Below, in pieces: positions 44,066 through 52,692 of a DNA stretch of 64,000 nucleotides. A program made the translations under genes and the position numbers. Each line of letters opens with the position of its first letter. The first letter of the stretch is position 1. The DNA is taken from the NCBI GenBank assembly GCA_020637985.1, contig JACKJK010000003.1:124001-188000 (forward strand), in the 5' to 3' direction. Below the pieces are notes generated by a model, which saw only the letters and a program-made list of their open reading frames with translations, was not told where the DNA came from and searched no databases. The stretch is from Rhodobiaceae bacterium. Lineage in GTDB: Bacteria > Pseudomonadota > Alphaproteobacteria > Rhizobiales > Tepidamorphaceae.

Positions 44066-44994
44066 GACGGGCTCCGCAGGTAGCGCCGGTTGAGCCACAT
44101 GAACAGCAGGGCGAAGGAACCGACGATCGCCATCGCCGATACCGCCAGCGCCGCCCCGAGCGGCGCGTTGTTGGCCTTTCCGAACTGCACCTGGATCAGG
44201 TTGGCGATCATCAGCCCGTCGGTGCCGCCAACGAGTCGCGGCGTCACGTAGTCGCCCACGGTCGGGATGAAGACGATCAGCGCGGCGGCCACGACGCCTG
44301 GCATGGACAACGGCAGCGTCACCCGCAGGAACCGTTGCAGCGGCCCGTCGCCGAGGTCCTCGGCGGCCTCCAGCAGGCCGCGGTCGATCTTCGACAGTGC
44401 CACGTAGATCGGCAGGATCGCGAAGGGCGCCCAGGCGTGCGCCAGCGTGATGACGACAGCGTTGGCGTTGTAGAGCAGGAACGTCAGCGGCTCGTCGATC
44501 AGCCCGAGGCCGGCAAGCCCGATGTTGAGGACACCGTTGTAGCCGAGGATCACCTTCCACAGGAACACGCGCAGCAGGTAGCTGGTCCAGAACGGCACGG
44601 TGATCAGGAACAGCCACAGGGCCTTGCTGCCGCCGGCGTGGAAGGCGACGAAATAGGCGATGGGGTAGGCGAGCAGCACGGTTGCTGCCGTCACCAGCAG
44701 CGAGATCCACAGCGAGCGCACCATCAGCAGCCGGTAAAGCTCCTCCGTCCAGGCCTCGCGGTAGTTGGCAAGCGTGAAGGTGCGATCGAGCGTCAGATAG
44801 TCCTGCGTCCAGAAGCTGATCAGCACCACCATCACCAGCGGCGCGGCGAGTAGCAGCAGCGCATAGACGAACGGCGGGCTGACCATGAGCAGGCCACCGC
44901 GTGCCTCGTGGCCGAACCGCGATGATACGGGCTTGGCAGCCGTCGTCAGGCCATCGCCGGTGCGCGCCGGCGCGGGCTCGCCCTGCGCGCTCAA
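44062..44994 (-). CDS. PotB/PotH-like ABC transporter permease
   Basis: 310 residues, six membrane segments after a polar N-terminus of about 30 residues. The coupling motif EAAEDLGDGPLQRFLRVTLPL is near residue 215. The best start is a TTG at 44994 (reads MSAQGEPA), with no strong ribosome site. It lies 40 bases after the second Rieske gene in the same direction, so oxygenase and transporter are probably one operon. Confidence 0.9.
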   Translation of the reverse strand: MSAQGEPAPARTGDGLTTAAKPVSSRFGHEARGGLLMVSPPFVYALLLLAAPLVMVVLISFWTQDYLTLDRTFTLANYREAWTEELYRLLMVRSLWISLLVTAATVLLAYPIAYFVAFHAGGSKALWLFLITVPFWTSYLLRVFLWKVILGYNGVLNIGLAGLGLIDEPLTFLLYNANAVVITLAHAWAPFAILPIYVALSKIDRGLLEAAEDLGDGPLQRFLRVTLPLSMPGVVAAALIVFIPTVGDYVTPRLVGGTDGLMIANLIQVQFGKANNAPLGAALAVSAMAIVGSFALLFMWLNRRYLRSPS

Positions 44995-45034
44995 GCGGCT
45001 CTGCCCCTGTGCGGTGGATCCTCGGACATTTCCG

Positions 45035-46237
45035 TCATGCCTTGCCGGCCAGCATCTGCGTGTTCACGTCCGCAAGCGTGCCGGGCTCGGGACTGTCGTC
45101 CAGGTTCATGACCGGCATCAGCGCGCGCAAGTGATCGTGATACGTCTTCACCCCGTATTCAAGGTCGGTCAGCAGCACGCCGTCATAGGCGCTCGACTGC
45201 GTTGCCTCGCACGACCAGATGGTCAGTTGCTTGTCCTCTTCCGCCGTCAGCTTGTCGATGCGTCCGCTCAGGTAACGCGCCGCGCGCAGCGCGCGGTCCT
45301 CGTCGGGACGCGCGTAGACCGCGCCGCGGATCAGCGTGCGGTCAACGGCCAGCGGAAACTCCTGGTAGAACAACACCGAGTCCGGGTAGAGCGCGATGAC
45401 CGTGTTCGGAAACATGGCGAGGTAGAGCCAGGCGCGCCGGTGCGTCTCGGGAAGCGACGGCACCTCCGGCAGGATGGACTTGTAGGCGCGCACGCTCCAG
45501 ATCCGGCCTTCGCCGGGGTTGAAGGTGGCGAACGAGCGCGAACTGCCCTTGTGGAAGGCCTCGTCGAGATAGTAGCGGCCGTAGAGCTCGTGCAGGCCTG
45601 GGTGCGCCATCGCGACGTGGTAGCCCTCGTTGTCGACGTCGCGCACCGCCTTCCAGTTGACCGGGCTTTCCTCACCCCAGTCGATAGGATGGGTGGCCGT
45701 CATCGCCGCTACGCCATAAGGCGCGATCTCCGCCTCGTGCCGCGCCATCACCTCGGCCACGGACGGTTGCGGCCCCGGCTTGAAGCGCACGAAGACGAAG
45801 CCGTGCCAGATCTCCGTTTCCAACGGCTTGAGGCCCCATTCCACCGGGTCCAGCGGCGGCAGGCTCTTGGGATGGGCGACGCCGCGCAGGCAGCCGTCCA
45901 GGTTGTAGGTCCACCCATGGAACGGGCAGATCAGCAGGCCGCGCACGTTACCGCGCTCCTCCGCGACGAGGCGCGAGCCGCGATGCCGGCACAGGTTGTG
46001 GAAGGCGCGCACGACGCCGTCGCGCCCGCGCACCACCAGCGCGCGTTCCCCGCAGACGTCCAGAGTGACGAAGTCGCCCGGCTCGGCGACATCGGCGACA
46101 TGGCAGATGAGTTGCCAGTGGCTGCGGAACAGCAGTTCGGACTCCAGTTCCAGCAGCTCCGCGCTCGTGTAGGTCCAGCCGGGCAGGCCGCTGCGGTCCC
46201 ACTCCTTCGGCACTGCCGCCAATGAATTCTGCCGCAT
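45035..46237 (-). CDS. Rieske non-haem iron oxygenase, alpha subunit, second copy
   Basis: 400 residues. Rieske ligands Cys83, His85, Cys104 and His107 (CRHRGS...CPFHGW). The catalytic site is DNEGYHVAMAHPGLH, which keeps the E-x2-H-x4-H pattern but lacks the NF-E-C wording of the first copy; the two proteins are clearly diverged. The ATG at 46237 follows a G-rich stretch; the ATG at 46249 abuts the operator and is less likely. TetR-like site 3 lies 12 bases upstream. It heads the potBCA-like operon, so it probably acts on the transported amine or its product. Confidence 0.88.
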   Translation of the reverse strand: MRQNSLAAVPKEWDRSGLPGWTYTSAELLELESELLFRSHWQLICHVADVAEPGDFVTLDVCGERALVVRGRDGVVRAFHNLCRHRGSRLVAEERGNVRGLLICPFHGWTYNLDGCLRGVAHPKSLPPLDPVEWGLKPLETEIWHGFVFVRFKPGPQPSVAEVMARHEAEIAPYGVAAMTATHPIDWGEESPVNWKAVRDVDNEGYHVAMAHPGLHELYGRYYLDEAFHKGSSRSFATFNPGEGRIWSVRAYKSILPEVPSLPETHRRAWLYLAMFPNTVIALYPDSVLFYQEFPLAVDRTLIRGAVYARPDEDRALRAARYLSGRIDKLTAEEDKQLTIWSCEATQSSAYDGVLLTDLEYGVKTYHDHLRALMPVMNLDDSPEPGTLADVNTQMLAGKA

Positions 46238-46249
46238 CGTGGCCCCCAT

Positions 46250-46273
46250 ATTTGATTGAGCGCTTACACAAAG
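46250..46273. promoter_or_regulatory. putative TetR operator, site 3
   Basis: ATTTGATTGAG-CG-CTTACACAAAG, sharing the central TTGAGCGCT with sites 1 and 2 but with a weaker right arm. It is immediately upstream of the second Rieske gene, in the 234-base region shared with the divergent acyl-CoA dehydrogenase gene. Confidence 0.65.
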
Positions 46274-46483
46274 AAGTATAGAGACTTCGACGGACGCCAG
46301 ACAACCCCGGCGCGGCGAGGGCGAACGGTTTTGGTCCGCAGCGAACGGCGCGGCGATGCAAATCGCGCTGGCACCTGGTCCTCGCGTATCGGCGCGCTTG
46401 AGTTTGGTGCGGCGCCCGCAATAGCGTGTCGGTAAGGGGTTCTGGCGCGTTGCGGTCTGCGCGCCGCAGGGGAGGGTGTCGCC

Positions 46484-47644
46484 ATGGATTTCGGGCTTTC
46501 CGACGAGCAGGAACTGATCGTTTCGACGGTGCGGGCCTTTGTCGAGAACGAGATCTATCCGCACGAAATGGAGGTCGAGCGCACCGGCGAGGTGCCCGTA
46601 GAGCTCGGCGAGGCGATCAAGCGCAAGGTCATCGACCTCGGTTTCTACGCCTGCAACTTCCCCGAGGAAGTCGGCGGGGCAGGGCTCTCGCACCTCGATT
46701 TCACGCTGGTTGAGCGCGAACTCGGGCGCGGCTCCATGGCGCTGACGCACTTCTTCGGCAGGCCGCAGAACATCCTCATGGCCTGCGCCGGCGAGCAGCG
46801 CGAGCGCTACCTGCTGCCGGCGGTTCGCGGCGAGCGCATGGACGCGCTGGCGATGACCGAGCCGGACGCCGGCTCCGACGTGCGCGGCATGAAGTGCCAC
46901 GCCGTACGCAAGGGCGGCGACTGGGTGGTCAACGGCACCAAGCACTTCATCTCGGGCGCCGAGCACGCCGACTTCTTCATCGTCTTCGTCGCCACCGGAG
47001 AGGACGACACGCCGAAGGGGCCGAAGAAGCGCATCACCTGTTTCCTCGTCGACCGCGGCACGCCGGGCTTCGAGGTGCGCGAGGGGTACCACTCGGTCAG
47101 CCACCGCGGCTACAAGAACTGCATCCTGAGCTTCGACGATTGCCACCTGCCCGACGCCCAGGTGCTGGGCCAGGTCGACGGCGGCTTCGCGGTGATGAAC
47201 GAGTGGCTTTACGCAACGCGCCTGACGGTTGCCGCCTTCAGCGTCGGGCGGGCGCGCCGCTGCTTCGACCACGCGCTCGACTACGCCGCCCAGCGCCGGC
47301 AGTTCGGGCAGCCCATTGCAAGGTTCCAGGGCGTCGGCTTCCAGGTCGCCGACATGATCACCGAGATCGACGCCGCCGACTGGCTGACACTCTCCGCCGC
47401 CTGGCGGCTCGACCAGGGGCTGCCGGCCAACCGCGAGATCGCGAGCGCCAAGCTCTATGCCACCGAGATGCTCGCCCGCGTCACCGACGCGACGCTGCAG
47501 ATCCATGGCGGTATGGGGCTGATGGACGACCTGCCCATCGAGCGCTTCTGGCGCGATGCCCGCGTCGAGCGCATCTGGGACGGCACCAGCGAGATCCAGC
47601 GCCACATCATCAGCCGCGACCTGTTCCGCCCGCTGGGAGCTTGA
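46484..47644 (+). CDS. acyl-CoA dehydrogenase
   Basis: 386 residues, the standard FAD-dependent acyl-CoA dehydrogenase layout: N-terminal helical domain (about 1-120), beta domain with MTEPDAGSDV near 125 and FISGAEHADF near 156, and C-terminal helices with HGGMGLMDDLPIERFWRDARVERIWDGTSEIQR near 340. GGGGAGGG precedes ATG 46484. It is 3 bases upstream of an NDP-forming acyl-CoA synthetase and followed by a crotonase, so the operon activates, oxidises and hydrates a carboxylic acid. A CaiA-like role with betaine-type thioesters is plausible given the ProVWX importer next door. Confidence 0.92.
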   Translation: MDFGLSDEQELIVSTVRAFVENEIYPHEMEVERTGEVPVELGEAIKRKVIDLGFYACNFPEEVGGAGLSHLDFTLVERELGRGSMALTHFFGRPQNILMACAGEQRERYLLPAVRGERMDALAMTEPDAGSDVRGMKCHAVRKGGDWVVNGTKHFISGAEHADFFIVFVATGEDDTPKGPKKRITCFLVDRGTPGFEVREGYHSVSHRGYKNCILSFDDCHLPDAQVLGQVDGGFAVMNEWLYATRLTVAAFSVGRARRCFDHALDYAAQRRQFGQPIARFQGVGFQVADMITEIDAADWLTLSAAWRLDQGLPANREIASAKLYATEMLARVTDATLQIHGGMGLMDDLPIERFWRDARVERIWDGTSEIQRHIISRDLFRPLGA

Positions 47645-47647
47645 CCC

Positions 47648-49684
47648 ATGCAGCCGCTCGACCGCCTTCTGCGCCCGCGTTCCATCGCGGTCATCGGCGG
47701 CGGGGCATGGTGCGCGAACGTCATCCGAGAGTGCCGTCGGATCGGATTTGCCGGAGACGTCTGGCCGGTCCACCCGGCGCGCAGCGAGATCGCCGGCGTG
47801 CCGGCCTATCCCTCTGTCGCGGCCCTGCCGCAGGCGCCCGACGCGGCCTTCATCGGCGTCAACCGCGAGGCGACGGTGGCCATGGTGGGCGAACTTGCCG
47901 GGCACGGCGCGGGCGGCGCGGTGTGCTTTGCCTCCGGCTTCCGCGAGGCCAGCGCCGAACTTGGCGATGCCGGCAGCCTGCAGGACGCACTCGTTGCCGC
48001 AGCCGGCGACATGCGCATCCTTGGCCCCAACTGCTACGGCCTGCTCAACCTGCTCGACGGCGTGGCGCTGTGGCCGGACCAGCACGGCGCGGTCCGTGTC
48101 GAGCGCGGTGTCGCCATCATCACCCAGTCCTCCAACATCGCCATCAACCTCACCATGCAGCAGCGCGCCCTGCCGCTGGCCTATGTCGTCACGGCTGGCA
48201 ACCAGGCGCAGACCGGTCTGGCCGAGATCGGCGCCGCGCTGCTTGCCGACCCGCGCGTCACGGCGCTTGGGCTGCACATCGAGGGAATCGGCGACATTCG
48301 CGGCTTCGAGGCCATGGCTGCGGCGGCAAGGCACGCCCGCAAGCCCGTGGTGGCGCTGAAGATCGGCGCCTCGCAAGCCGCGCGCGCGGCGACCGTTTCC
48401 CACACCGCTTCGCTCGCCGGCTCCGATGCCGGCGCGGGCGCGCTGCTGGAGCGCCTCGGCATCGCCCGCGTGCGCTCGCTGCCGGTGCTGCTGGAGACCT
48501 TGAAGCTGCTGCACGTGACGGGTCCGCTGACCTCGGGGCGGATCGCCTCGATGTCGTGCTCGGGCGGGGAGGCGAGCCTGATGGCCGATTCCGGCGTCGG
48601 GATCGGCGTGGAGTTCCCGCCGCTCAACGTCGCCCAGCGCCGTGATCTGGCGGCAGCATTGGGTCCCAAGGTCGCGCTGGCAAACCCGCTCGACTACCAC
48701 ACCTACATCTGGAACGACCGGCAGGCGCTTGCGCGCTGCTTCTCGGCAATGATGGACGAAAGCCTGGCTCTGGGCTGCGTTGTGCTGGATTTCCCGCGCG
48801 CCGACCGCTGTGCCGCCACGGAGTGGGCCCTGGTAATCGATGCAGTCGCCGACGCGCGGCAAGCGCGCGGCGTGCCCATGGCGCTGCTCGCGACGCTGCC
48901 CGAGACCATGCCGGAAAGCGTCGCCACGGACGCGATCGCGCGCGGCATCGCGCCGTTGTGCGGGATCGACGAGGCGCTTGCCGCGATCGCCGCCGCCGCG
49001 TCGCTGGGCCGGGACCGGCCGCCGCCCGATCCGGTGCTGCTGCCGGCAACCGGCGATGGTGTCGAGACCCTCGGCGAAGCAGAGGCGAAGGCGGCGCTGG
49101 CGCGCCACGGGCTGCGTGTGCCGCGCGGGCGCGCGGTCGATAGCCCGCAACAGGCAGGTGAAGTGGCGGTCGAGATCGGCTTTCCGGTGGCATTGAAGGG
49201 GATGGGCTTTGCCCACAAATCGGAGGCCGGCGCCGTCGCGCTTCGCCTTGCCGATGCCGAAGCAGTACGAGCCGCCGCCGCCGCCATGCCGGCAACGCGC
49301 TTCCTTGTCGAGGAGATGGTCGCCGACGCCAACGTCGAGCTGCTGGTGGGTATCGTGCGCGACCCGGCGCACGGCTATGTCGTCACCATCGCCACTGGCG
49401 GCACCCTGACCGAGATCCTGAAGGACAGCGTCTCGCTGCTCCTGCCCGTACGGCCCGACGACATCCGCGCCGTGCTGAAGAGGCTGCGCGTGTGGAGCCT
49501 CCTCGCGGGCTATCGCGGCGCCGCGCCCGCCGACATCGACGCCCTCGTTGCAGCCGTGATGGCGATCGCGTCTTATGTCGAGGCGACGCCGCAGGCTGTC
49601 GAGGTGGAAGTCAATCCGCTGTTGTGCGGCCCGCGCGGCGCAATCGCGGCGGACGCGCTGATCAGACTGGGAGAGCAAACGTGA
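47648..49684 (+). CDS. NDP-forming acyl-CoA synthetase
   Basis: 678 residues in the acetate-CoA ligase (ADP-forming) architecture: CoA-binding Rossmann domain (about 1-130, RPRSIAVIGGG), two flavodoxin-like ligase domains with the phospho-His candidate in VSHTASLAGSDA near residue 255, and a C-terminal ATP-grasp domain (GFPVALKGMGFAHKSEAGAV near 515, VEVNPLL near 655). It forms the thioester using NTP with release of NDP and phosphate, unlike the AMP-forming ligases. It is between the acyl-CoA dehydrogenase and, by a GTGA overlap, the crotonase. A paralogue is at 60799-62934. Confidence 0.9.
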   Translation: MQPLDRLLRPRSIAVIGGGAWCANVIRECRRIGFAGDVWPVHPARSEIAGVPAYPSVAALPQAPDAAFIGVNREATVAMVGELAGHGAGGAVCFASGFREASAELGDAGSLQDALVAAAGDMRILGPNCYGLLNLLDGVALWPDQHGAVRVERGVAIITQSSNIAINLTMQQRALPLAYVVTAGNQAQTGLAEIGAALLADPRVTALGLHIEGIGDIRGFEAMAAAARHARKPVVALKIGASQAARAATVSHTASLAGSDAGAGALLERLGIARVRSLPVLLETLKLLHVTGPLTSGRIASMSCSGGEASLMADSGVGIGVEFPPLNVAQRRDLAAALGPKVALANPLDYHTYIWNDRQALARCFSAMMDESLALGCVVLDFPRADRCAATEWALVIDAVADARQARGVPMALLATLPETMPESVATDAIARGIAPLCGIDEALAAIAAAASLGRDRPPPDPVLLPATGDGVETLGEAEAKAALARHGLRVPRGRAVDSPQQAGEVAVEIGFPVALKGMGFAHKSEAGAVALRLADAEAVRAAAAAMPATRFLVEEMVADANVELLVGIVRDPAHGYVVTIATGGTLTEILKDSVSLLLPVRPDDIRAVLKRLRVWSLLAGYRGAAPADIDALVAAVMAIASYVEATPQAVEVEVNPLLCGPRGAIAADALIRLGEQT

Positions 49685-50466
49685 GCGACAACCCGATCCG
49701 CACCGAGCGCCGTGGCCACGTACTGGAAGTAACCCTCGACCGGCCGAAGGCCAACGCCATAGACCTTGCGACCAGCCGCATCATGGGCGAGGTGTTCACG
49801 AGGTTCCGCGACGATCCCGACCTGCGCGTCGCGGTGCTGACGGCTGCCGGCGAGAAATTCTTCTGTCCCGGCTGGGACCTCAAGGCGGCCGCCGGCGGCG
49901 ACGCGGTCGACGGCGACTACGGCAAGGGCGGGTTCGGCGGCCTGCAGGAGCTGCGCGGCCTCAACAAGCCGGTCATCGCCGCCGTCAACGGCATCTGCTG
50001 CGGCGGCGGGCTGGAACTGGCCCTGTCCGCCGACCTGATCCTTGCCGCCGGACACGCGACCTTCGCCTTGCCCGAGATCCGCTCCGGCACGGTCGCCGAC
50101 GCGGCCTCCATCAAGCTGCCGCGCCGCATCCCCTACCACATCGCCATGGAGATGCTGATGACGGGCCGCTGGGTCGACGCTCAGGAGGCTGCGCGCTGGG
50201 GCTTCGTCAACCGCGTCGTTGCCGCCGCCGACCTGATGGGCGAGGCTCGCAAGCTCGCCGACGAACTCGCCGCCGGCCCGCCGCTGGTGCTGGCGGCCAT
50301 CAAGGAGATCGTCCGCGAGGCCGAGGGGATGAAGTTCCAGGATGCGCTCAACCGCATCACCAGTAGCCAGTTCGAGACCGTCGAGCGTCTCTACCGCTCG
50401 GAAGACCAGCTTGAAGGCGCGCGCGCCTTTGCCGAAAAGCGCGATCCGGTCTGGAAAGGCCGCTGA
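49681..50466 (+). CDS. enoyl-CoA hydratase/isomerase-family protein (CaiD-like)
   Basis: 261 residues of the crotonase fold. The oxyanion-hole and catalytic regions are seen as AGEKFFCPGWDLKA near 57, NGICCGGGLELALSADLI near 100 (first catalytic Glu in LEL) and FALPEIRSG near 126 (second Glu). The wording is closest to carnitinyl-CoA dehydratase (CaiD)-type crotonases. It would hydrate an enoyl-CoA such as crotonobetainyl-CoA. GTG 49681 overlaps the synthetase stop (GTGA). Specificity is inferred from resemblance and the neighbouring quaternary-amine importer. Confidence 0.85.
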   Translation: MSDNPIRTERRGHVLEVTLDRPKANAIDLATSRIMGEVFTRFRDDPDLRVAVLTAAGEKFFCPGWDLKAAAGGDAVDGDYGKGGFGGLQELRGLNKPVIAAVNGICCGGGLELALSADLILAAGHATFALPEIRSGTVADAASIKLPRRIPYHIAMEMLMTGRWVDAQEAARWGFVNRVVAAADLMGEARKLADELAAGPPLVLAAIKEIVREAEGMKFQDALNRITSSQFETVERLYRSEDQLEGARAFAEKRDPVWKGR

Positions 50467-50527
50467 ACGACCGAGCGCCTACCGCCCGACGGGATGCCAC
50501 CCGGCAGGATGCCGCGCCTGCGCCCGA

Positions 50528-51703
50528 TCATACGGTCATGGCCGCGAAGACGTCGCCGCGCTCGACCAGCCCCATGCTGCGCCGGTTCGCGCTCACGGTG
50601 ATGACAGGTCCGCCGGAGGCCGCGAGCGTCGCGAAGCATTCCTCGATCGTCGCGGCGGCGTCGAGTTCCGGCAAGGCGGCGCCCCTGGCCGCCGCCTTCA
50701 ACGCCTTCCGGATCGAAGCCGCGGACGCATCGCGCGAGTCCAGGACCGCGCGCGCCTTGCCATCGGCGGTCAGTACCACCGCGCCCGTCTTGTCGAGCAG
50801 TTCGCGGCAGCGCGCCTCGGTAGCATCGGAGGCCGGCAGGCTCGCCGCCTTGCGCGCCAGCGAACCGATGGTCACGACGCGCGCCCGGTTCACGTCGCGC
50901 ACGAAGCGTGAGACATAGTCGTCTGCCGGCTTGAGCAGGATCTCGCTGCCGGTCCCCACCTGGCGCAGTTCGCCGTCCTTCAGGATGGCGATGTTGTCGC
51001 CCAGCCGCAGCGCCTCGTCGAGGTCGTGGGTAATGAAGACGATGGTCTTGTGCAGCCGCGCCTGCAGTTCCTTCAACTGGCCCTGCATGTCGTTGCGGAT
51101 CAGCGGGTCGAGTGCGCTGAAGGCCTCGTCCATGAGCAGGATTTCCGCGTCCGTCGCAAGCGCACGCGCCAGTCCGACGCGCTGCTGCATGCCGCCCGAA
51201 AGCTGCCTTGGATACTGGTTCTCGAAGCCCGACAGCCCGACCAGCTCGATCTGCTGCATGCCATGCTCGCGTGCCTTGGCCGCATCCATGCCGCCGATCA
51301 CCAGCCCGTAGATGACATTGTCGAGGACGGTCTTGTGCGGCAACAGCGCAAAGCGCTGGAACACCATAGATATCTTGCTGCGCCGGAACTCGCGCAATTG
51401 CTGGTCATTGTAGGTGAGGATGTCCTGGCCATCGACGAGGATGCGCCCAGCGGTGGGGTCGATCAGGCGGTTCAGGTGGCGGATCAGCGTCGACTTGCCC
51501 GATCCCGAAAGACCCATGACGACGAAGGTCCCGGCGGCGGGAATGTCGAGGCTGACATCGCGGATGCCGACGACATGGCCATGCTTTTCCAGCATCTCCT
51601 GCTTGCTGACGCCGTCGCGCACCAACGGCATGACCGATTGCGGATCGGGGCCGAAGACCTTGCTGACCCCGTCGATGACGATCTTGTGCTTGGGCTTGCT
51701 CAT
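50528..51703 (-). CDS. ProV/OpuAA-like ABC ATPase for betaine-type compounds
   Basis: 391 residues. The ABC domain has Walker A GLSGSGKST near 66, signature LSGGMQQR near 173 and Walker B ILLMDEAFSALDP near 190, the typical ProV wording. The last ~120 residues have two CBS-like segments, which sense ionic strength or nucleotides in the family. ATG 51703 lies 4 bases after the permease stop; an upstream in-frame extension is not supported. It is the last gene of a binding protein, permease, ATPase operon. Confidence 0.92.
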   Translation of the reverse strand: MSKPKHKIVIDGVSKVFGPDPQSVMPLVRDGVSKQEMLEKHGHVVGIRDVSLDIPAAGTFVVMGLSGSGKSTLIRHLNRLIDPTAGRILVDGQDILTYNDQQLREFRRSKISMVFQRFALLPHKTVLDNVIYGLVIGGMDAAKAREHGMQQIELVGLSGFENQYPRQLSGGMQQRVGLARALATDAEILLMDEAFSALDPLIRNDMQGQLKELQARLHKTIVFITHDLDEALRLGDNIAILKDGELRQVGTGSEILLKPADDYVSRFVRDVNRARVVTIGSLARKAASLPASDATEARCRELLDKTGAVVLTADGKARAVLDSRDASAASIRKALKAAARGAALPELDAAATIEECFATLAASGGPVITVSANRRSMGLVERGDVFAAMTV

Positions 51704-51707
51704 GGCG

Positions 51708-52580
51708 TCACGACCCGATGTGCAGGTGCTGTTGCATGCGGCGGCCATAGGCCTGCGCGATGCGGTCGAAGATGACGGCGAGGAACACGATGCCCAGGCC
51801 CGCCAGCAGGCCGCGGCTGACCTCCAGCCGCTGGATGCCCTGCAGCACCTGGTAGCCGAGCCCGCCGGCTCCGATCATCGAGGCGATGACAACCATCGAC
51901 AGCGCCATCATGGTGGTCTGGTTGATGCCGGCCATGATCGTCGGCATGGCGAGCGGGATCTGCGCGGTAAACAGCCGTTGGCGCGGCGTCGCGCCGAACG
52001 AGGTGACCGCCTCGATCACCTCCGCGTCGACCTGGCGGATGCCGAGGTTGGTGAGGCGGATGACCGGCGGAATGGCGAATACGATGGTGGCCAGCAGGGC
52101 AGGGATCTTGCCTGGCCCGAACAGCATCACGAAGGGGATCAGGTACACGAAGATCGGCATCGTCTGCATGATGTCGAGGACCGGGATCGTGATCGCCTGC
52201 ATGGTGTCGGACCGCGACATCGCGACGCCGACCGGGATGCCTATCAGCACGGCCAGGAACGTCGAGGTCAGCATCAGGGCGATGGTCGCCATCGCTTCGT
52301 CCCAGATGCCGATGACGCCGACCAGGAACATCATGACCGCGACGCCGACCGAAGCTTTCCAGCTGCGCGAGGCAAGGTAGGTGACGGCGCTCAGCACGAT
52401 TACCACCACGTACCACGGCAACCATTGCAGGAAGTGCTCCATGATCGTCAGCATGCGCAACACCGGCAGAAAGGCGATTTCCAGCGCTTCCCCGTAGTTG
52501 GCGACGATGGTGTTGAAACCGTCATCGATGAAGATGCGGATTGCGCGGATATCGACGATCTGCGGAAAATTCTCGGCCAT
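51708..52580 (-). CDS. ProW/OpuAB-like ABC permease
   Basis: 290 residues, about six membrane segments, with the coupling helix EVIEAVTSFGATPRQRLFTAQIPLAMPTIMAG near 195 and GAGGLGYQVLQGI near 240, both typical for ProW. The short polar N-terminus (about 50 residues) lacks the long extension of E. coli ProW. It lies 112 bases downstream of the binding-protein gene, separated by a terminator-like hairpin. Confidence 0.92.
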   Translation of the reverse strand: MAENFPQIVDIRAIRIFIDDGFNTIVANYGEALEIAFLPVLRMLTIMEHFLQWLPWYVVVIVLSAVTYLASRSWKASVGVAVMMFLVGVIGIWDEAMATIALMLTSTFLAVLIGIPVGVAMSRSDTMQAITIPVLDIMQTMPIFVYLIPFVMLFGPGKIPALLATIVFAIPPVIRLTNLGIRQVDAEVIEAVTSFGATPRQRLFTAQIPLAMPTIMAGINQTTMMALSMVVIASMIGAGGLGYQVLQGIQRLEVSRGLLAGLGIVFLAVIFDRIAQAYGRRMQQHLHIGS

Positions 52581-52620
52581 GCTGCCCTCCCGACCCCGTC
52601 CGTCTGGATGATCTTGCTAG

Positions 52621-52652
52621 CAAAAGAAAACGGGCGCATTTGGCGCCCGTTT
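52621..52652 (-). terminator. leaky terminator/attenuator between binding-protein and permease genes
   Basis: Perfect 10-bp arms AAACGGGCGC and GCGCCCGTTT around a 5-base loop, with TTTTCTTTTG following on the minus strand. It lies 41 bases after the binding-protein stop and before the permease start. The likely effect is more binding protein than permease. Confidence 0.75.
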
Positions 52653-52692
52653 CTATTTCTTTGTCACGATCCCCTGTCTTCGGCAGCGCCGA

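Noticed and set aside
45035..49678. A minus-strand open frame of more than 1500 codons spanning the second Rieske gene and the region opposite the acyl-CoA genes
   Set aside because: Only its last 400 codons resemble a protein family (Rieske oxygenase). The rest is antisense to well-supported genes, rich in Arg/His/Gly, and is an effect of high GC at third positions.
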